Assembly (NCBI RefSeq): GCF_003382285.1
Contig: NZ_QTJR01000001.1
Location: 682,001 to 746,000, forward strand
Source of the DNA: Lysobacter soli
GTDB lineage: Bacteria; Pseudomonadota; Gammaproteobacteria; Xanthomonadales; Xanthomonadaceae
Direction: 5' to 3'
Length of the DNA stretch: 64,000 nt
Made by a program: the position numbers and the translations under genes. A model generated the notes under the pieces. That model saw only the letters and a program-made list of their open reading frames with translations. It was not told where the DNA came from and ran no database searches. Numbering within the stretch: position 1 is the first letter of the stretch; each line of letters begins with the position of its first letter. Shown one piece after another: positions 35,350 to 44,147 of the stretch.

Positions 35350-35787
35350 ATGCCCGACACCGCCCTCCCCGCCAGCCTTTGCACCTGCTTCCGGTTGCGC
35401 AAGCTTTCGCGCCTGGTCACGCAGCGCTACGACCGCGAACTCGCCGCGTCCGGCCTTAATCTCAACCAGTATTCGATCCTGCGTCGCGCCGCGCGCACGC
35501 CGCAGACGGTGGGGGCCCTGGCGCGCGAAATAGGCATGGACCGCACGACGCTCAGCCGCGACCTCAAGCCCCTCGCCGCCGCGGGCTGGATCGAACTGGC
35601 CAGCAGCGAAGACGACGCGCGCGCGAAGCTCGTGCGCGTCAAACCCGCGGGCAGGCGCGTGCTCGCACGCGCGCAGCCGCTGTGGCGCAAGGCGCAGGAC
35701 GAGATCGACGCGCGTCTGGGCGCCGCCGGCGTGAATGCGCTGCACACCCACCTCGATCGCGCAATGGCGCGGATGGAACTGGAATGA
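35350..35787 (+). CDS. MarR family transcriptional regulator
   Basis: A 145-residue winged-helix protein: CFRLRKLSRLVTQRYDRELAASGLNLNQYSILR (dimer helix and start of wHTH), GALAREIGMDRTTLSRDLKPLAAAGWIEL (recognition helix, about residues 57-85) and the wing SSEDDARAKLVRVKPAGRR. It is the first gene of an operon with an MFS transporter (4-base ATGA overlap) and a cupin gene, so it probably controls export of some small molecule that also acts as its ligand. Confidence 0.9.
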   Translation: MPDTALPASLCTCFRLRKLSRLVTQRYDRELAASGLNLNQYSILRRAARTPQTVGALAREIGMDRTTLSRDLKPLAAAGWIELASSEDDARAKLVRVKPAGRRVLARAQPLWRKAQDEIDARLGAAGVNALHTHLDRAMARMELE

Positions 35788-37055
35788 CCACCCCGCTTTC
35801 CGCCGACGCGCCCCATCCCGCGACGCGCTACTGGCCGCTGGTGCTCGCCGCCACGGCGATGCTGATGATCACCATGGGCGTCCGGCAGTCGATGGGCCTG
35901 TTCGTCGCGCCGATCGGCCAGAGCACCGGCCTCACCGTCGCGCAGATCAGCTTCGCGCTGGCGATCGGGCAGTTCGTCTGGGGCGCCGTGCAGCCGGTGT
36001 TCGGCGCGATTGCCGACCAGCGCGGGCCCGGACGCGTGCTCGTCTTCGGCGGACTGCTGCTCGCGGCCGGCATGGCGCTGGCGCCGGCGCTCGCGTCCGA
36101 ATGGGGCGTGCTGCTGACGCTCGGCGTGCTGAGCGCGGCGGGCGCCGGCGCGGGCAGTTTCTCGATCCTCATCGGCGCCACCGCGCAGCACATGCCGGCC
36201 GAAAAGCGCTCGATGGCCGCGGGCGTGATCAACGCGGGCGGATCGTTCGGCCAGTTCCTGTTCGCTCCGCTGGTGCAGGCGGTGATCAGCGTCGCCGGAT
36301 GGGGCGTGGCGATGTTCACCCTCGCCGCCTCTGCGCTGGCGACACTGCCGCTCGCCTGGCCGCTGCGTCGACGCGCGGCGGCCACCCCGCAGACGGCTAC
36401 GAATGCGACGCCGACAAGCACGGCACCCGGTATCGGCCTGCGCGAGCAACTGAGCATCGCCGTGCGCGATCGCAGCTACTGGATGCTGCACCTGGGCTTT
36501 TTCACCTGCGGGGTGCACATCGCGTTCCTCGTGACGCACCTGCCGGGCGAGATCGCGCTGTGCGGCTTGCCTGCGAGCGTGTCGGCCGTGTCGCTGGCGC
36601 TGATCGGCCTGTTCAACGTCGCCGGCAGCCTGGGCGCCGGCTGGCTCGGGCAGCGCTTCCGCATGAAGTACCTGCTTGCGGCGATGTACGCGAGCCGCGC
36701 GGTGCTGATCGCGATCTACCTCATCTCGCCGCCCACGCCGCTGACGTTCTTCCTGTTCTCCGCAGCGCTGGGCCTGACCTGGCTCGCGACGGTGCCGCCG
36801 ACGGCTGGTCTTGTCGGCAAACTCTTCGGGCCGCGCTATCTCGGCACGCTGTTCGGCCTCACCCTGCTCTCGCACCAGCTCGGCGGCTTCTTTGGCGCGT
36901 GGGTCGGCGGCCTGGTGCTGGAGCGCTTCGGCGACTACAGCTGGATGTGGTACGCCGACATGGCGCTGGCGCTCATCGCCGCCGCCGCCAACCTTCCCAT
37001 CCGCGAATCCGCGCCGACGCCGGTTCGCGCACGACCGCAGGCGCAGCCGACATGA
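35784..37055 (+). CDS. MFS transporter
   Basis: A 423-residue membrane protein with twelve hydrophobic segments. The first half has GVRQSMGLFVAPIGQSTGL and GAIADQRGPGRVLVFGG (MFS loop 2-3 motif GxxxDRxGxR-like); a cytoplasmic loop with Ala/Thr-rich sequence (about residues 196-213) splits the halves. It resembles the oxalate/formate or monocarboxylate-type MFS group (LTVAQISFALAIGQFVWGAVQPVFG). The substrate is unknown. It overlaps marR upstream and the cupin gene downstream by ATGA junctions. Confidence 0.87.
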   Translation: MTTPLSADAPHPATRYWPLVLAATAMLMITMGVRQSMGLFVAPIGQSTGLTVAQISFALAIGQFVWGAVQPVFGAIADQRGPGRVLVFGGLLLAAGMALAPALASEWGVLLTLGVLSAAGAGAGSFSILIGATAQHMPAEKRSMAAGVINAGGSFGQFLFAPLVQAVISVAGWGVAMFTLAASALATLPLAWPLRRRAAATPQTATNATPTSTAPGIGLREQLSIAVRDRSYWMLHLGFFTCGVHIAFLVTHLPGEIALCGLPASVSAVSLALIGLFNVAGSLGAGWLGQRFRMKYLLAAMYASRAVLIAIYLISPPTPLTFFLFSAALGLTWLATVPPTAGLVGKLFGPRYLGTLFGLTLLSHQLGGFFGAWVGGLVLERFGDYSWMWYADMALALIAAAANLPIRESAPTPVRARPQAQPT

Positions 37056-37411
37056 CGACGCACGTTCCGATCAACCTGGCCGCGAAACTCGCCACGTTCG
37101 ACGAGCACTGGCAGCCGCGCACGGTGGCCACCTTCAACGGCCACGACATCATGGTGGTGAAGGTGAAGGGCGAATTCGTGTGGCATTCGCACGCCGACAG
37201 CGACGACCTGTTCCTCGTGCTGCACGGGCGCATCCGCATCGAACTGCGCGACGGCGCGGTCGAACTCGGCCCGGGCGAGCTGTTCGTCGTTCCGCGCGGC
37301 GTGGAGCATCGCCCGGTGGCGATCGACGAGGCGCACCTGATGCTGATCGAGCCCACCGGAACGCCGAACACCGGCGATGAAGCGACGGCGGCCCAGCGTC
37401 GGGTGATCTGA
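37052..37411 (+). CDS. Small cupin-domain protein
   Basis: A 119-residue single-domain cupin. Motif 1 reads GEFVWHSHADSDDLFLVLHG (metal-type HxH...E replaced by D at one position) and motif 2 GPGELFVVPRGVEHRPVA (PxxxxH). Single cupins of this kind (close to YP_-type mannose-6-phosphate-isomerase-like proteins) are of uncertain function. Being last in the marR-MFS operon, it may act on the transported compound. Confidence 0.85.
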   Translation: MTTHVPINLAAKLATFDEHWQPRTVATFNGHDIMVVKVKGEFVWHSHADSDDLFLVLHGRIRIELRDGAVELGPGELFVVPRGVEHRPVAIDEAHLMLIEPTGTPNTGDEATAAQRRVI

Positions 37412-37543
37412 GCGGCGCGCCGCTTATCACTCGCGAATATCTGAAGCAATGCGATTTTTTCTCAGTCTTTCCGCGTTCTATCGACTGAGACTTTTTCGCA
37501 GAATGCGGCTGCGGCACTGTGCCGCGCTTCAGGGGATTCGAAG

Positions 37544-37843
37544 ATGAGAGCCGTCATTTCGCTTTCCATCGCCGCGGCGTTGCTGGCCGCGGGCCAGTCC
37601 GCGCATGCGCAATCGACGACAGGTTTGCTGCGCTTCAAGGGCGCACTCGTTGGATCCACGGGCAGTCCGCGGCCGGGCTCCCGGGTCGCAGCAGGAGATG
37701 AAGCACCGCGCACCTCGACCGAGCAGACGCTCGACATTCCTGCATCCACGCGTGCGGAGCTGCTGGACTATTTCGTCGCCACGCGACGCGAAGCCGGAAT
37801 CGAGGCGCGTGAACTGAAACTGTTCACGCGCACGTATCTCTAG
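37544..37843 (+). CDS. Small secreted protein of unknown function
   Basis: A 99-residue protein with a signal peptide (MRAVISLSIAAALLAAGQSAHA, cut before QSTT). The mature start TTGLLRFKGALVGSTGSP faintly resembles the first strand of fimbrial-type or DUF-family exported proteins; the C-terminal half (AELLDYFVATRREAGIEARELKLFTRTYL) is helical then strand. The 132-base upstream gap is unusually AT-rich and contains an 8-bp inverted repeat (TCTCAGTC 37460-37467 / GACTGAGA 37483-37490), so it likely has its own regulated promoter. GGGGATTCGAAG precedes the ATG. Confidence 0.65.
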   Translation: MRAVISLSIAAALLAAGQSAHAQSTTGLLRFKGALVGSTGSPRPGSRVAAGDEAPRTSTEQTLDIPASTRAELLDYFVATRREAGIEARELKLFTRTYL

Positions 37844-37882
37844 GTTCGAAGCGCCGCGGCCAGGCCGTCGCGGCGCAGAGCA

Positions 37883-38374
37883 TCAGGCCGCGTCGGCCCT
37901 GGCGCAGGCCGCGCAGACGCCGTGCACTTCCAGCGTCTGCGCCTGCGGGGTGAATCCGAGCTCGCGCGCGCGACGGTCGAGCGTGTCGACGATGCGCTCG
38001 TCCTCCAGCTCCGTCGCGGACTGGCAGCGGTCGCAGATGAGGAACGGCACGGCGTGCTGCGCGGAACCCGGATGATGGCAGCCGACGAAGGCGTTGATCG
38101 ACGCGAGCTTGTGGATGAAGCCGTGTTCGAGCAGGAAATCCAGCGCGCGATACACCGTCGGCGGCGCCGCGGCGTCGTGCGTGGCCTTCATCTGGTCGAG
38201 CAGTTCGTACGCCTTTACCGGGCGGCCGGCGTCGGCGATCAGGCGCAGCGCGTGGGCGCGGATCGGCGTCAGGCGCAGGCCGCGCGCTTCGCACGCACGC
38301 TCGACCTCGAGCACGAAGGCGTCGCCATCGTGCACGTGGTGCGTCGGGTCGGTGCAGGCGTGGTCGTGGCTCAT
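37883..38374 (-). CDS. zur: Zinc uptake regulator (Fur family)
   Basis: A 163-residue Fur-family repressor. The N-terminus MSHDHACTDPTHHVHDG is His-rich; then the winged helix (LTPIRAHALRLIADAGRPVKAYELLDQM ... PPTVYRALDFLLEHGFIHKL, about residues 36-95) and the metal domain: NAFVGCHHPGSAQHAVPFLICDRC and EVHGVCAAC. The Cys pairs CDRC and CAAC make the structural zinc site; the CHHP segment and missing Fur-type HHHDH motif favour Zur over Fur. It would repress zinc-uptake genes when zinc is plentiful, such as the divergent pair at 33 kb. Confidence 0.88.
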   Translation of the reverse strand: MSHDHACTDPTHHVHDGDAFVLEVERACEARGLRLTPIRAHALRLIADAGRPVKAYELLDQMKATHDAAAPPTVYRALDFLLEHGFIHKLASINAFVGCHHPGSAQHAVPFLICDRCQSATELEDERIVDTLDRRARELGFTPQAQTLEVHGVCAACARADAA

Positions 38375-38403
38375 GGCGCGGCCCGTGTCGGGATACTCAG
38401 GAT

Positions 38404-39810
38404 TTAGGCGCCGGCCGGCACTTTTGCAAGGGCCGCGTCGATGCGCGCCAGCGCCTCGGCCTGCCCCGCCAGGTACACGGTGTGCGAGATGTCCGGCGAT
38501 ACCTGCGTGCCGGTGATCGCCACGCGCATCGGCTGCGCCACCTTGCCCATGCCGATGCCCAGCGCCTCGGCGGTGGCGTGCAGCGCCTGCGAGACCGCAT
38601 CGGCGCTCCACTGCGGCAGCGCGGCAAGGCGCTCGCGCGCATCGGCCAGCGGCGCACGGGCGGCGGCGGTCAGGTGCTTGGCGACCGCCGCGTCGTCGTA
38701 CTGCGTGAGCGGGCCAAACCAGACGGCCGCGCGCTCGGCCATTTCCTTGAGCGTCTGCACGCGGTCGCGAAGCGCGATCACGATGTCGGCCGGCGCCGGG
38801 CCCTTCGCCGTGTCGAGGCCCTGCGCGTGCAGGTGCCATTCCAAGTGCTTGGCGACGTCGTTCGGATCGTCGTTCTTCAGGTATTGCTGGTTGAGCCAGC
38901 CGAGCTTCGCCGGATCCATGCGCGAGGCCTTGGCGTTCACGTCCTTCAGGTCGAACAGCTCGGTCATCTGCGCGATGGAGAAGATCTCCTGGTCGCCATG
39001 CGACCAGCCCAGGCGCACGAGGTAGTTCAGCAGCGCGTGCGGCAGGTAACCCATCTCGCGGTACTGCATGACGTCGGCCGCGCCGGTACGCTTGGAAAGC
39101 TTGGCGCCTTCCGGGTCCAGGATCATCGGCAGGTGCGCGAAATGCGGCACGGTGGCACCGAGCGCGCGGTAGATGTTGATCTGCCGCGGCGTGTTGTTGA
39201 CGTGGTCGTCGCCGCGCACGACGTCGGTGATGCCCATGTCCAGGTCGTCGACGACCACGGCGAAGTTGTAGGTCGGGTAACCGTCGGAGCGGAAGATCAC
39301 CAGGTCGTCCAGCTCGCTGTTGGCGAACTCGATCGTGCCCTTGACCTTGTCGTCCCAGCTCACCACGCCGTCGACGGGGTTCTTGAAACGGATCACGCGG
39401 TTGGGATCGTCGCGATAGCCTTCGTTGCGATCGCGGTACGCGCCGTTGTAGCGCGGCTTGTCGCCGGCGGCCATGGCCTTCTCGCGCATGGCTTCCAGCT
39501 CTTCCTTCGTCTCGTAGGCGTAGTACGCGGTGCCGGCGGCGACCATCTGCTCGGCGACCGCGCGGTAACGCTCCAGGCGCTGCGTCTGGTAAATCGGGCC
39601 TTCGTCGTAGGACAGCCCGAGCCACTCCATCGCCTGCAGGATCGCGTCGATGGCCGCCTGCGTGCTGCGTTCGCGATCGGTGTCCTCGATGCGCAGGACG
39701 AACTCGCCGTCGCGACGGCGCGCCTCCAGCCAGCAGTACAGCGCCGTGCGGGCGCCGCCGATGTGCAGGTAGCCGGTGGGACTGGGGGCGAAACGGGTGC
39801 GGCAGCTCAT
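38404..39810 (-). CDS. gltX: Glutamyl-tRNA synthetase
   Basis: A 468-residue class I aminoacyl-tRNA synthetase of full length. The HIGH motif is in [19 protein letters not shown] and the KMSKS motif is [13 protein letters not shown] (LSKR). [40 protein letters not shown] and [13 protein letters not shown] are also standard, and the anticodon-binding C-terminus ends with [13 protein letters not shown] ... GTQVSPDI. It charges tRNA-Glu. TAAAAT on the minus strand (39841-39846) is a possible -10. It is divergent from lpxH. Confidence 0.97.
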   Translation of the reverse strand: MSCRTRFAPSPTGYLHIGGARTALYCWLEARRRDGEFVLRIEDTDRERSTQAAIDAILQAMEWLGLSYDEGPIYQTQRLERYRAVAEQMVAAGTAYYAYETKEELEAMREKAMAAGDKPRYNGAYRDRNEGYRDDPNRVIRFKNPVDGVVSWDDKVKGTIEFANSELDDLVIFRSDGYPTYNFAVVVDDLDMGITDVVRGDDHVNNTPRQINIYRALGATVPHFAHLPMILDPEGAKLSKRTGAADVMQYREMGYLPHALLNYLVRLGWSHGDQEIFSIAQMTELFDLKDVNAKASRMDPAKLGWLNQQYLKNDDPNDVAKHLEWHLHAQGLDTAKGPAPADIVIALRDRVQTLKEMAERAAVWFGPLTQYDDAAVAKHLTAAARAPLADARERLAALPQWSADAVSQALHATAEALGIGMGKVAQPMRVAITGTQVSPDISHTVYLAGQAEALARIDAALAKVPAGA

Positions 39811-39888
39811 GCGGGCGACTCGGAACGGCGGAAACCGGCGATTTTACCGGAGCGGGCGCGATGCGGCCGGATCCGGCGCGCAAGGCCC

Positions 39889-39894
39889 TAGAAT
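39889..39894 (+). promoter_or_regulatory. -10 box for lpxH, likely leaderless
   Basis: TAGAAT followed by six C residues and then the ATG at 39901; no ribosome site. This matches the arrangement at hutI, folC and the phosphodiesterase gene. Confidence 0.55.
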
Positions 39895-39900
39895 CCCCCC

Positions 39901-40641
39901 ATGGCGACCCTTTTCATCTCCGACCTCCATCTCGACGCCGAGCGTCCCCGGATCACCGAACTGTTCGGCCAGTTCATCCGCGCCGAGGCGCGCCACGCGG
40001 ACGCGCTGTACATCCTGGGCGACCTGTTCGAAGCGTGGGTGGGCGATGACGATCCGTCCGAAACGGGCGCGTTCGTGGCGAGCGAGCTGCACGCGCTGCA
40101 CGCTTCGGGCGTGCCGGTGTACTTCATCCGCGGCAACCGCGATTTCCTGGTCGGCGAGGACTTCGCCCGTCGCGCCGGCATGCGCATCCTGCCCGATCCG
40201 TCGGTGGTGATGCTCTACGGCGAACCCACGTTGATCATGCACGGCGACACGCTGTGCACCGACGATGTGGCCTACCAGCAGTTCCGCGCGCAGACGCGCG
40301 ATCCGAAGTGGCAGGCGCAGTTCCTCGCCCAGCCGCTGCCGGCGCGCATCGCGTTCGCACAGCAGGCCCGCGCGGCGAGCCGTGCGCACCAGAGCGGCCT
40401 GAAGCAGCAGGGCACGATGGAAACGATCACCGATGTGTCGCCGCAGACGGTGGACAGCACGTTCGGCCGCTACGGTATCGAGCGCATCGTGCACGGCCAC
40501 ACGCACCGCCCGGCCGTGCATGAACTCATGGTCGAAGGCCGCCCGTGCGAGCGCATCGTGCTTGGCGACTGGTACGACCACGGCTCGGTGCTGCGCGTGA
40601 CGCGCAAGGGGTTCGAGTTGTGTGGGTTGTCGATGCCGTGA
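39901..40641 (+). CDS. lpxH: UDP-2,3-diacylglucosamine diphosphatase
   Basis: A 246-residue metallophosphoesterase of lipid A synthesis. The manganese ligands appear in order: ISDLHLD (residues 6-12), [13 protein letters not shown] (about 39-51), [15 protein letters not shown] (76-90), MHGDTLC and VHGHTHRP. The final [13 protein letters not shown] is specific to LpxH. It cleaves UDP-2,3-diacylglucosamine to lipid X at the inner membrane. Its stop is directly followed by a palindromic repeat. Confidence 0.96.
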   Translation: MATLFISDLHLDAERPRITELFGQFIRAEARHADALYILGDLFEAWVGDDDPSETGAFVASELHALHASGVPVYFIRGNRDFLVGEDFARRAGMRILPDPSVVMLYGEPTLIMHGDTLCTDDVAYQQFRAQTRDPKWQAQFLAQPLPARIAFAQQARAASRAHQSGLKQQGTMETITDVSPQTVDSTFGRYGIERIVHGHTHRPAVHELMVEGRPCERIVLGDWYDHGSVLRVTRKGFELCGLSMP

Positions 40642-40643
40642 AG

Positions 40644-40829
40644 CCCCTCTCCCTGCGGGAGAGGGGTTGGGGTGAGGGGCAACGAAGCAGGAGCATCGAG
40701 CTTGCATTGCCGCACAGCACTGCGATGTTCGTGCAACAAGATCCGGACCAATGGATTCCAGCTTTCGCTCTGGAATGACGCGCGTCTGAACGTTTGACGG
40801 CCTAGGTCCCGGCTTTCGCCGGCATGACG
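40644..40829. repeat. Intergenic repeats between lpxH and the DUF455 gene
   Basis: Starts with a 10-bp hairpin CCCCTCTCCC/GGGAGAGGGG (40644-40666) plus GGGGTGAGGGG, three bases after the lpxH stop, which could end transcription. Further on, ATTCCAGCTTTCGCTCTGGAAT (two arms around 40755-40776) and a degenerate copy of the GGTCCCGGC..CGCCGG..ATGAC unit (40801-40829) match parts of the composite element at 48367-48498. No gene is seen here. Confidence 0.75.
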
Positions 40830-40846
40830 GGTTGGTCAGCGGCTGC

Positions 40847-41653
40847 TTAACCCGCCAGCTTTTCCAGCGCCTCCAGCTCCTCCGGCCCGAATCCCGCCGC
40901 GCTGCGCGCCTCGTGGTTGAACGGGCCGTACAGCACGGCGCGTGCGTACTCGGCCAGCAGTTCGCGGAAGCGTGGCACGGGATCCACGCCGGCGCGCTCG
41001 CAATACCAGCGGTACCAGCGCGAACCGGCGGCCACGTGCGCCACTTCCTCGCGCAGGATGGTCTCCAGGATCGCGACCGTCGCTTCGTCGCCCATCGCGC
41101 GCAGCTTCACGATCATCCCAGGCGTGACATCGAGCCCGCGCGCTTCCAGCACGCGCGGCACCAGCGCCATGCGCGCGAGGCCGTCGTGCGCGGTCTTCTC
41201 GGCCATTTCCCACAGGCCGTTGTGCGCGTCGAAATCGCCGTAGTCATGGCCGAACTCGCGCAGGCGCGCGCGCAGCAGGTTGAAGTGCCGCGCCTCATCG
41301 TTCGCGACGCTTACCCAGTCGGCGTAGAACTCGCGCGGCATCCCGCGAAACCGGTACGCGGCGTCCCACGCCAGATCGATCGCGTTGAATTCGATGTGCG
41401 CGATCGCGTGGATGAACGCGGCGCGTCCCTCGTTGCTGCCGAAGCCGCGTCGCGGCAGGTCGCGTGGATGCACGAGCAGCGGACGTTCCGGACGTCCCGG
41501 CATGCGGATCGCTTCCGGCGCTGGCGCGTCGTCGGGAATCGTCAGTTCGCCGCGCGAAAACGCCTCGGCGGCAGCGAAGGTAGCCGCGATCTTCGCCTCC
41601 GGCGTGACTGCGTCGAGGCAGGCACGCGCGGCGTCGAACAGCGAAGCGGACAC
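40847..41653 (-). CDS. DUF455 family ferritin-like protein
   Basis: A 268-residue protein with a GTG start one base after the rraB stop. It has the DUF455 pattern of a ferritin-like di-iron fold: AAFIHAIAHIEFNAIDLAWDAAYRF (E and H ligands, about residues 79-103), FYADWVSVANDEARHFNLLRARL (109-131) and ILETILREEVAHVAAGSRWYRWYC. It resembles the tRNA hydroxylase MiaE in fold but is a separate family of unknown reaction. It is the last gene of the purF-rraB-DUF455 string. Confidence 0.85.
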   Translation of the reverse strand: MSASLFDAARACLDAVTPEAKIAATFAAAEAFSRGELTIPDDAPAPEAIRMPGRPERPLLVHPRDLPRRGFGSNEGRAAFIHAIAHIEFNAIDLAWDAAYRFRGMPREFYADWVSVANDEARHFNLLRARLREFGHDYGDFDAHNGLWEMAEKTAHDGLARMALVPRVLEARGLDVTPGMIVKLRAMGDEATVAILETILREEVAHVAAGSRWYRWYCERAGVDPVPRFRELLAEYARAVLYGPFNHEARSAAGFGPEELEALEKLAG

Positions 41654-41654
41654 G

Positions 41655-42011
41655 TCAGTGCGCGGTCGTGGCCGGATCGCAGCCCCAGCCGTCCGGATAG
41701 CCGCGATATTGCGCCGCCAGTTCGGTCAGTTCGGCTTCCAGCGCGGTGATCGCCTTGTGCTCCGGCGCCATCACGCGCGTCGCCGTGACTTCCCAGATGC
41801 CGTCGTCGTCGTCGAAATCCGGACCTTCGACCGCGAGCTCCGGCCGCGCCGCTGCGGCGGCGAAGAAGTCCTGCGCGTCCGACTCTTCCGCGAAAACGTG
41901 GAAGAAGTCGATCGGCCGCGCGAGCGTCAGGTCGTCGCCGTCGTCGAGCATGCGACGCAGCACGTCGCCGTTCTCGTCGTCGGGAATCAGCGCCTTCTGC
42001 AGTTCGCGCAC
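41655..42011 (-). CDS. rraB: Regulator of ribonuclease E activity B (RraB family)
   Basis: A 118-residue acidic protein: LIPDDENGDVLRRMLDDGDDLTLARPIDFFHVFAEESDAQDFFAAA, then DDDDGIWEVTATRVMAPEHKAITALEAELTELAAQYRGYPDGWGC. The DGW-G-C ending and the PIDFFHVFAEE segment are typical of RraB, which binds RNase E and slows mRNA decay in E. coli. It begins with GTG one base after the purF stop and is one base before the DUF455 start, so it is tightly tied to purine synthesis genes. Confidence 0.85.
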   Translation of the reverse strand: MRELQKALIPDDENGDVLRRMLDDGDDLTLARPIDFFHVFAEESDAQDFFAAAAARPELAVEGPDFDDDDGIWEVTATRVMAPEHKAITALEAELTELAAQYRGYPDGWGCDPATTAH

Positions 42012-42012
42012 G

Positions 42013-43479
42013 TCACGCCCTCCGCGTCTTCTTCGCTTCGTCCGAACGCAGCTGCTGGATGCGCTCGAAATAACCCGGCTCGATGCCGGTGACGTATTCG
42101 CCGTTGAAGCACGACGAATCGAAGTCGTTGATGCGCTGCTTCGGGCCCGACACGGCTTCCTCCAGGTCCGACAGGTCCTGGTAGATCAGCCAGTCGGCGC
42201 CGAGGAGCTTCTCGACTTCCTCGTCCGTGCGGCCGTGCGCGACGAGCTCCTCGGCCGACGGCATGTCGATGCCGTACACGTTCGGATAGCGCACGGCGGG
42301 CGCGGCGGAGGCGAGATACACCTTGCGCGCACCGGCATCGCGCGCCATCTGCACGATCTGCTTCGACGTCGTGCCGCGCACGATGGAGTCGTCGACCAGC
42401 AGCACGACGCGGTTGCGGAATTCCAGCGGGATCGGATTGAGCTTGCGGCGCACGGACTTCGCGCGCTCGCCCTGCCCCGGCATGATGAAGGTGCGGCCGA
42501 CGTAGCGGTTCTTGATGAACCCCTCGCGATACTTCACGCCGATGACGTTCGCGATTTCCAGCGCCGCATCGCGCGAGGTGTCGGGAATCGGAATGACAGT
42601 GTCGATGTCGTGGTCCGGACGCAGGCGCAGGATCTTCTCGCCGAGCTTCTGGCCCATGCGCATGCGCGCCTTGTGCACCGAGACCTCGTCCATCATCGAG
42701 TCCGGGCGCGCGAAGTACACGTATTCGAAGATGCACGGCGTGTGCTGGCGCGGTTCGGCGCACTGGCGCGTGAACAGCTCGCCGCGCGGCGTGACGACGA
42801 TGCCTTCGCCCGGGCGCACGTCGCGCACGCGCTCGAAGCCGAGCAGATCCAGCGCGACGGATTCGGACGCGACGGCGTATTCGTCCTGCCCACCGCTGTT
42901 GCGCTTGCCCAGCACCAGCGGGCGGATGCCGTTGGGATCGCGGAACGCCACCAGCCCCAGGCCCAGCACGGTCGCCACCACCGCGAATCCGCCGACGCAG
43001 CGGCGGTTCACGCCCTCGATCGCGCGGAACGCGGCGTCGGGGGTCAGTGCCTTCTGCGTGTCGAGCTCATGCGCGAAGACGTTGAGCAGCACTTCCGAAT
43101 CGGATTCGGTGTTGACGTTGCGGCGGTCCTGTTCGAACACCTCGTTGCGAAGCGCGTCGGTGTTGATCAGGTTGCCGTTGTGCGCGAGCGCGATGCCGAA
43201 CGGCGAGTTCACGTAGAACGGCTGCGCTTCGTCGGAGCCTTCGCTGCCCGCGGTGGGATAGCGGCAATGCGCGATGCCGACGCGGCCTTCCAGCAGCGAC
43301 ATCGCGCCTTCGTCGAACACGTCGCTGACCAGGCCGTTGCCCTTGTGCACGCGCAGCTTGCTGCCGTTCGCCGTCGCGATACCGGCCGCGTCCTGGCCGC
43401 GATGCTGCAGCACCGTCAGGCCGTCGTAGAGCTGCGCCGCGACGTCGTTGTGGCCGACGATACCGAGAATGCCGCACAT
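42013..43479 (-). CDS. purF: Amidophosphoribosyltransferase
   Basis: A 488-residue enzyme. It starts [14 protein letters not shown] with Cys2 as the glutaminase nucleophile once Met is removed, and has [33 protein letters not shown] and the PRPP-binding loop [19 protein letters not shown]. It makes 5-phosphoribosylamine from PRPP and glutamine, the first step of purine synthesis. It lies downstream of cvpA, the conserved gamma-proteobacterial order (folC-dedD-cvpA-purF). Confidence 0.97.
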   Translation of the reverse strand: MCGILGIVGHNDVAAQLYDGLTVLQHRGQDAAGIATANGSKLRVHKGNGLVSDVFDEGAMSLLEGRVGIAHCRYPTAGSEGSDEAQPFYVNSPFGIALAHNGNLINTDALRNEVFEQDRRNVNTESDSEVLLNVFAHELDTQKALTPDAAFRAIEGVNRRCVGGFAVVATVLGLGLVAFRDPNGIRPLVLGKRNSGGQDEYAVASESVALDLLGFERVRDVRPGEGIVVTPRGELFTRQCAEPRQHTPCIFEYVYFARPDSMMDEVSVHKARMRMGQKLGEKILRLRPDHDIDTVIPIPDTSRDAALEIANVIGVKYREGFIKNRYVGRTFIMPGQGERAKSVRRKLNPIPLEFRNRVVLLVDDSIVRGTTSKQIVQMARDAGARKVYLASAAPAVRYPNVYGIDMPSAEELVAHGRTDEEVEKLLGADWLIYQDLSDLEEAVSGPKQRINDFDSSCFNGEYVTGIEPGYFERIQQLRSDEAKKTRRA

Positions 43480-43546
43480 GGTGATGAGTCCTGCTGTGAA
43501 GTTGTGTGTTGCCGCGGGCGCAAGGCCCGCCTGATCGCGATGGCCG

Positions 43547-44122
43547 TCAGGCCTCGCTCACCGGTGCCGGCAGCGCCGGCGTGGCGTCCGGCGACGCCGG
43601 CGGAAGTTCCGGATGTTCCGTCGGCACGCGACCGTCGAGGTCGACGTGCTCGGCGGCCCACTCGGGCAACCACGCGCGCATCCACTGTGCGCCCGGCACG
43701 AACACCGGCACCACCTGCGAGCGCTGCCATTCCGGCTCGCGCGGCATTGCCGTCAATCCGGCCAGCAGCACCAGCACGCAGGCGACGAACGCACCGCGCG
43801 CCACGCCGAGCACCAGGCCGAGCATGCGATCGAGCCCGGACAGGCCGACCGACTGCACCAGCTTGCGCACCAGCCAGCCGACCAGGCCGACCACCACCAG
43901 CACGCCGATGAAGCACAGCGCGTAGCCGCCGAAGAGCTCGCCGGCGCCGATCTCACCATCGCCGGAGAGCATCAGGCCGACGTCGCCGCCGAAGTGGAAC
44001 GCCGCCCACCCGGCCAGCAGCCAGGCGATCAGCGAAGCCAGCACGCCGACGAAGCCGCGCATCAGCCCGAACAGCGCCGATACCACGACCACCGCCAGCA
44101 GGACCCAGTCGATCGCGCCCAT
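43547..44122 (-). CDS. cvpA: CvpA family membrane protein
   Basis: A 191-residue inner-membrane protein: [39 protein letters not shown] is the standard start (D-W-x4-VxxxSxxxGxxRGF). Four hydrophobic segments precede [18 protein letters not shown], also diagnostic, and a Pro/Ala-rich tail. CvpA is needed for colicin V production in E. coli and affects envelope integrity; it is nearly always before purF. 67 bases separate it from purF. Confidence 0.93.
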   Translation of the reverse strand: MGAIDWVLLAVVVVSALFGLMRGFVGVLASLIAWLLAGWAAFHFGGDVGLMLSGDGEIGAGELFGGYALCFIGVLVVVGLVGWLVRKLVQSVGLSGLDRMLGLVLGVARGAFVACVLVLLAGLTAMPREPEWQRSQVVPVFVPGAQWMRAWLPEWAAEHVDLDGRVPTEHPELPPASPDATPALPAPVSEA

Positions 44123-44147
44123 GCGCTAATCCAAGGCCCAGATGGGG

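Noticed and set aside
35427-36875. 482-codon frame antisense to marR and the MFS gene
   Set aside because: Arg/His/Gln-rich shadow with no motif; the plus-strand genes are clear.
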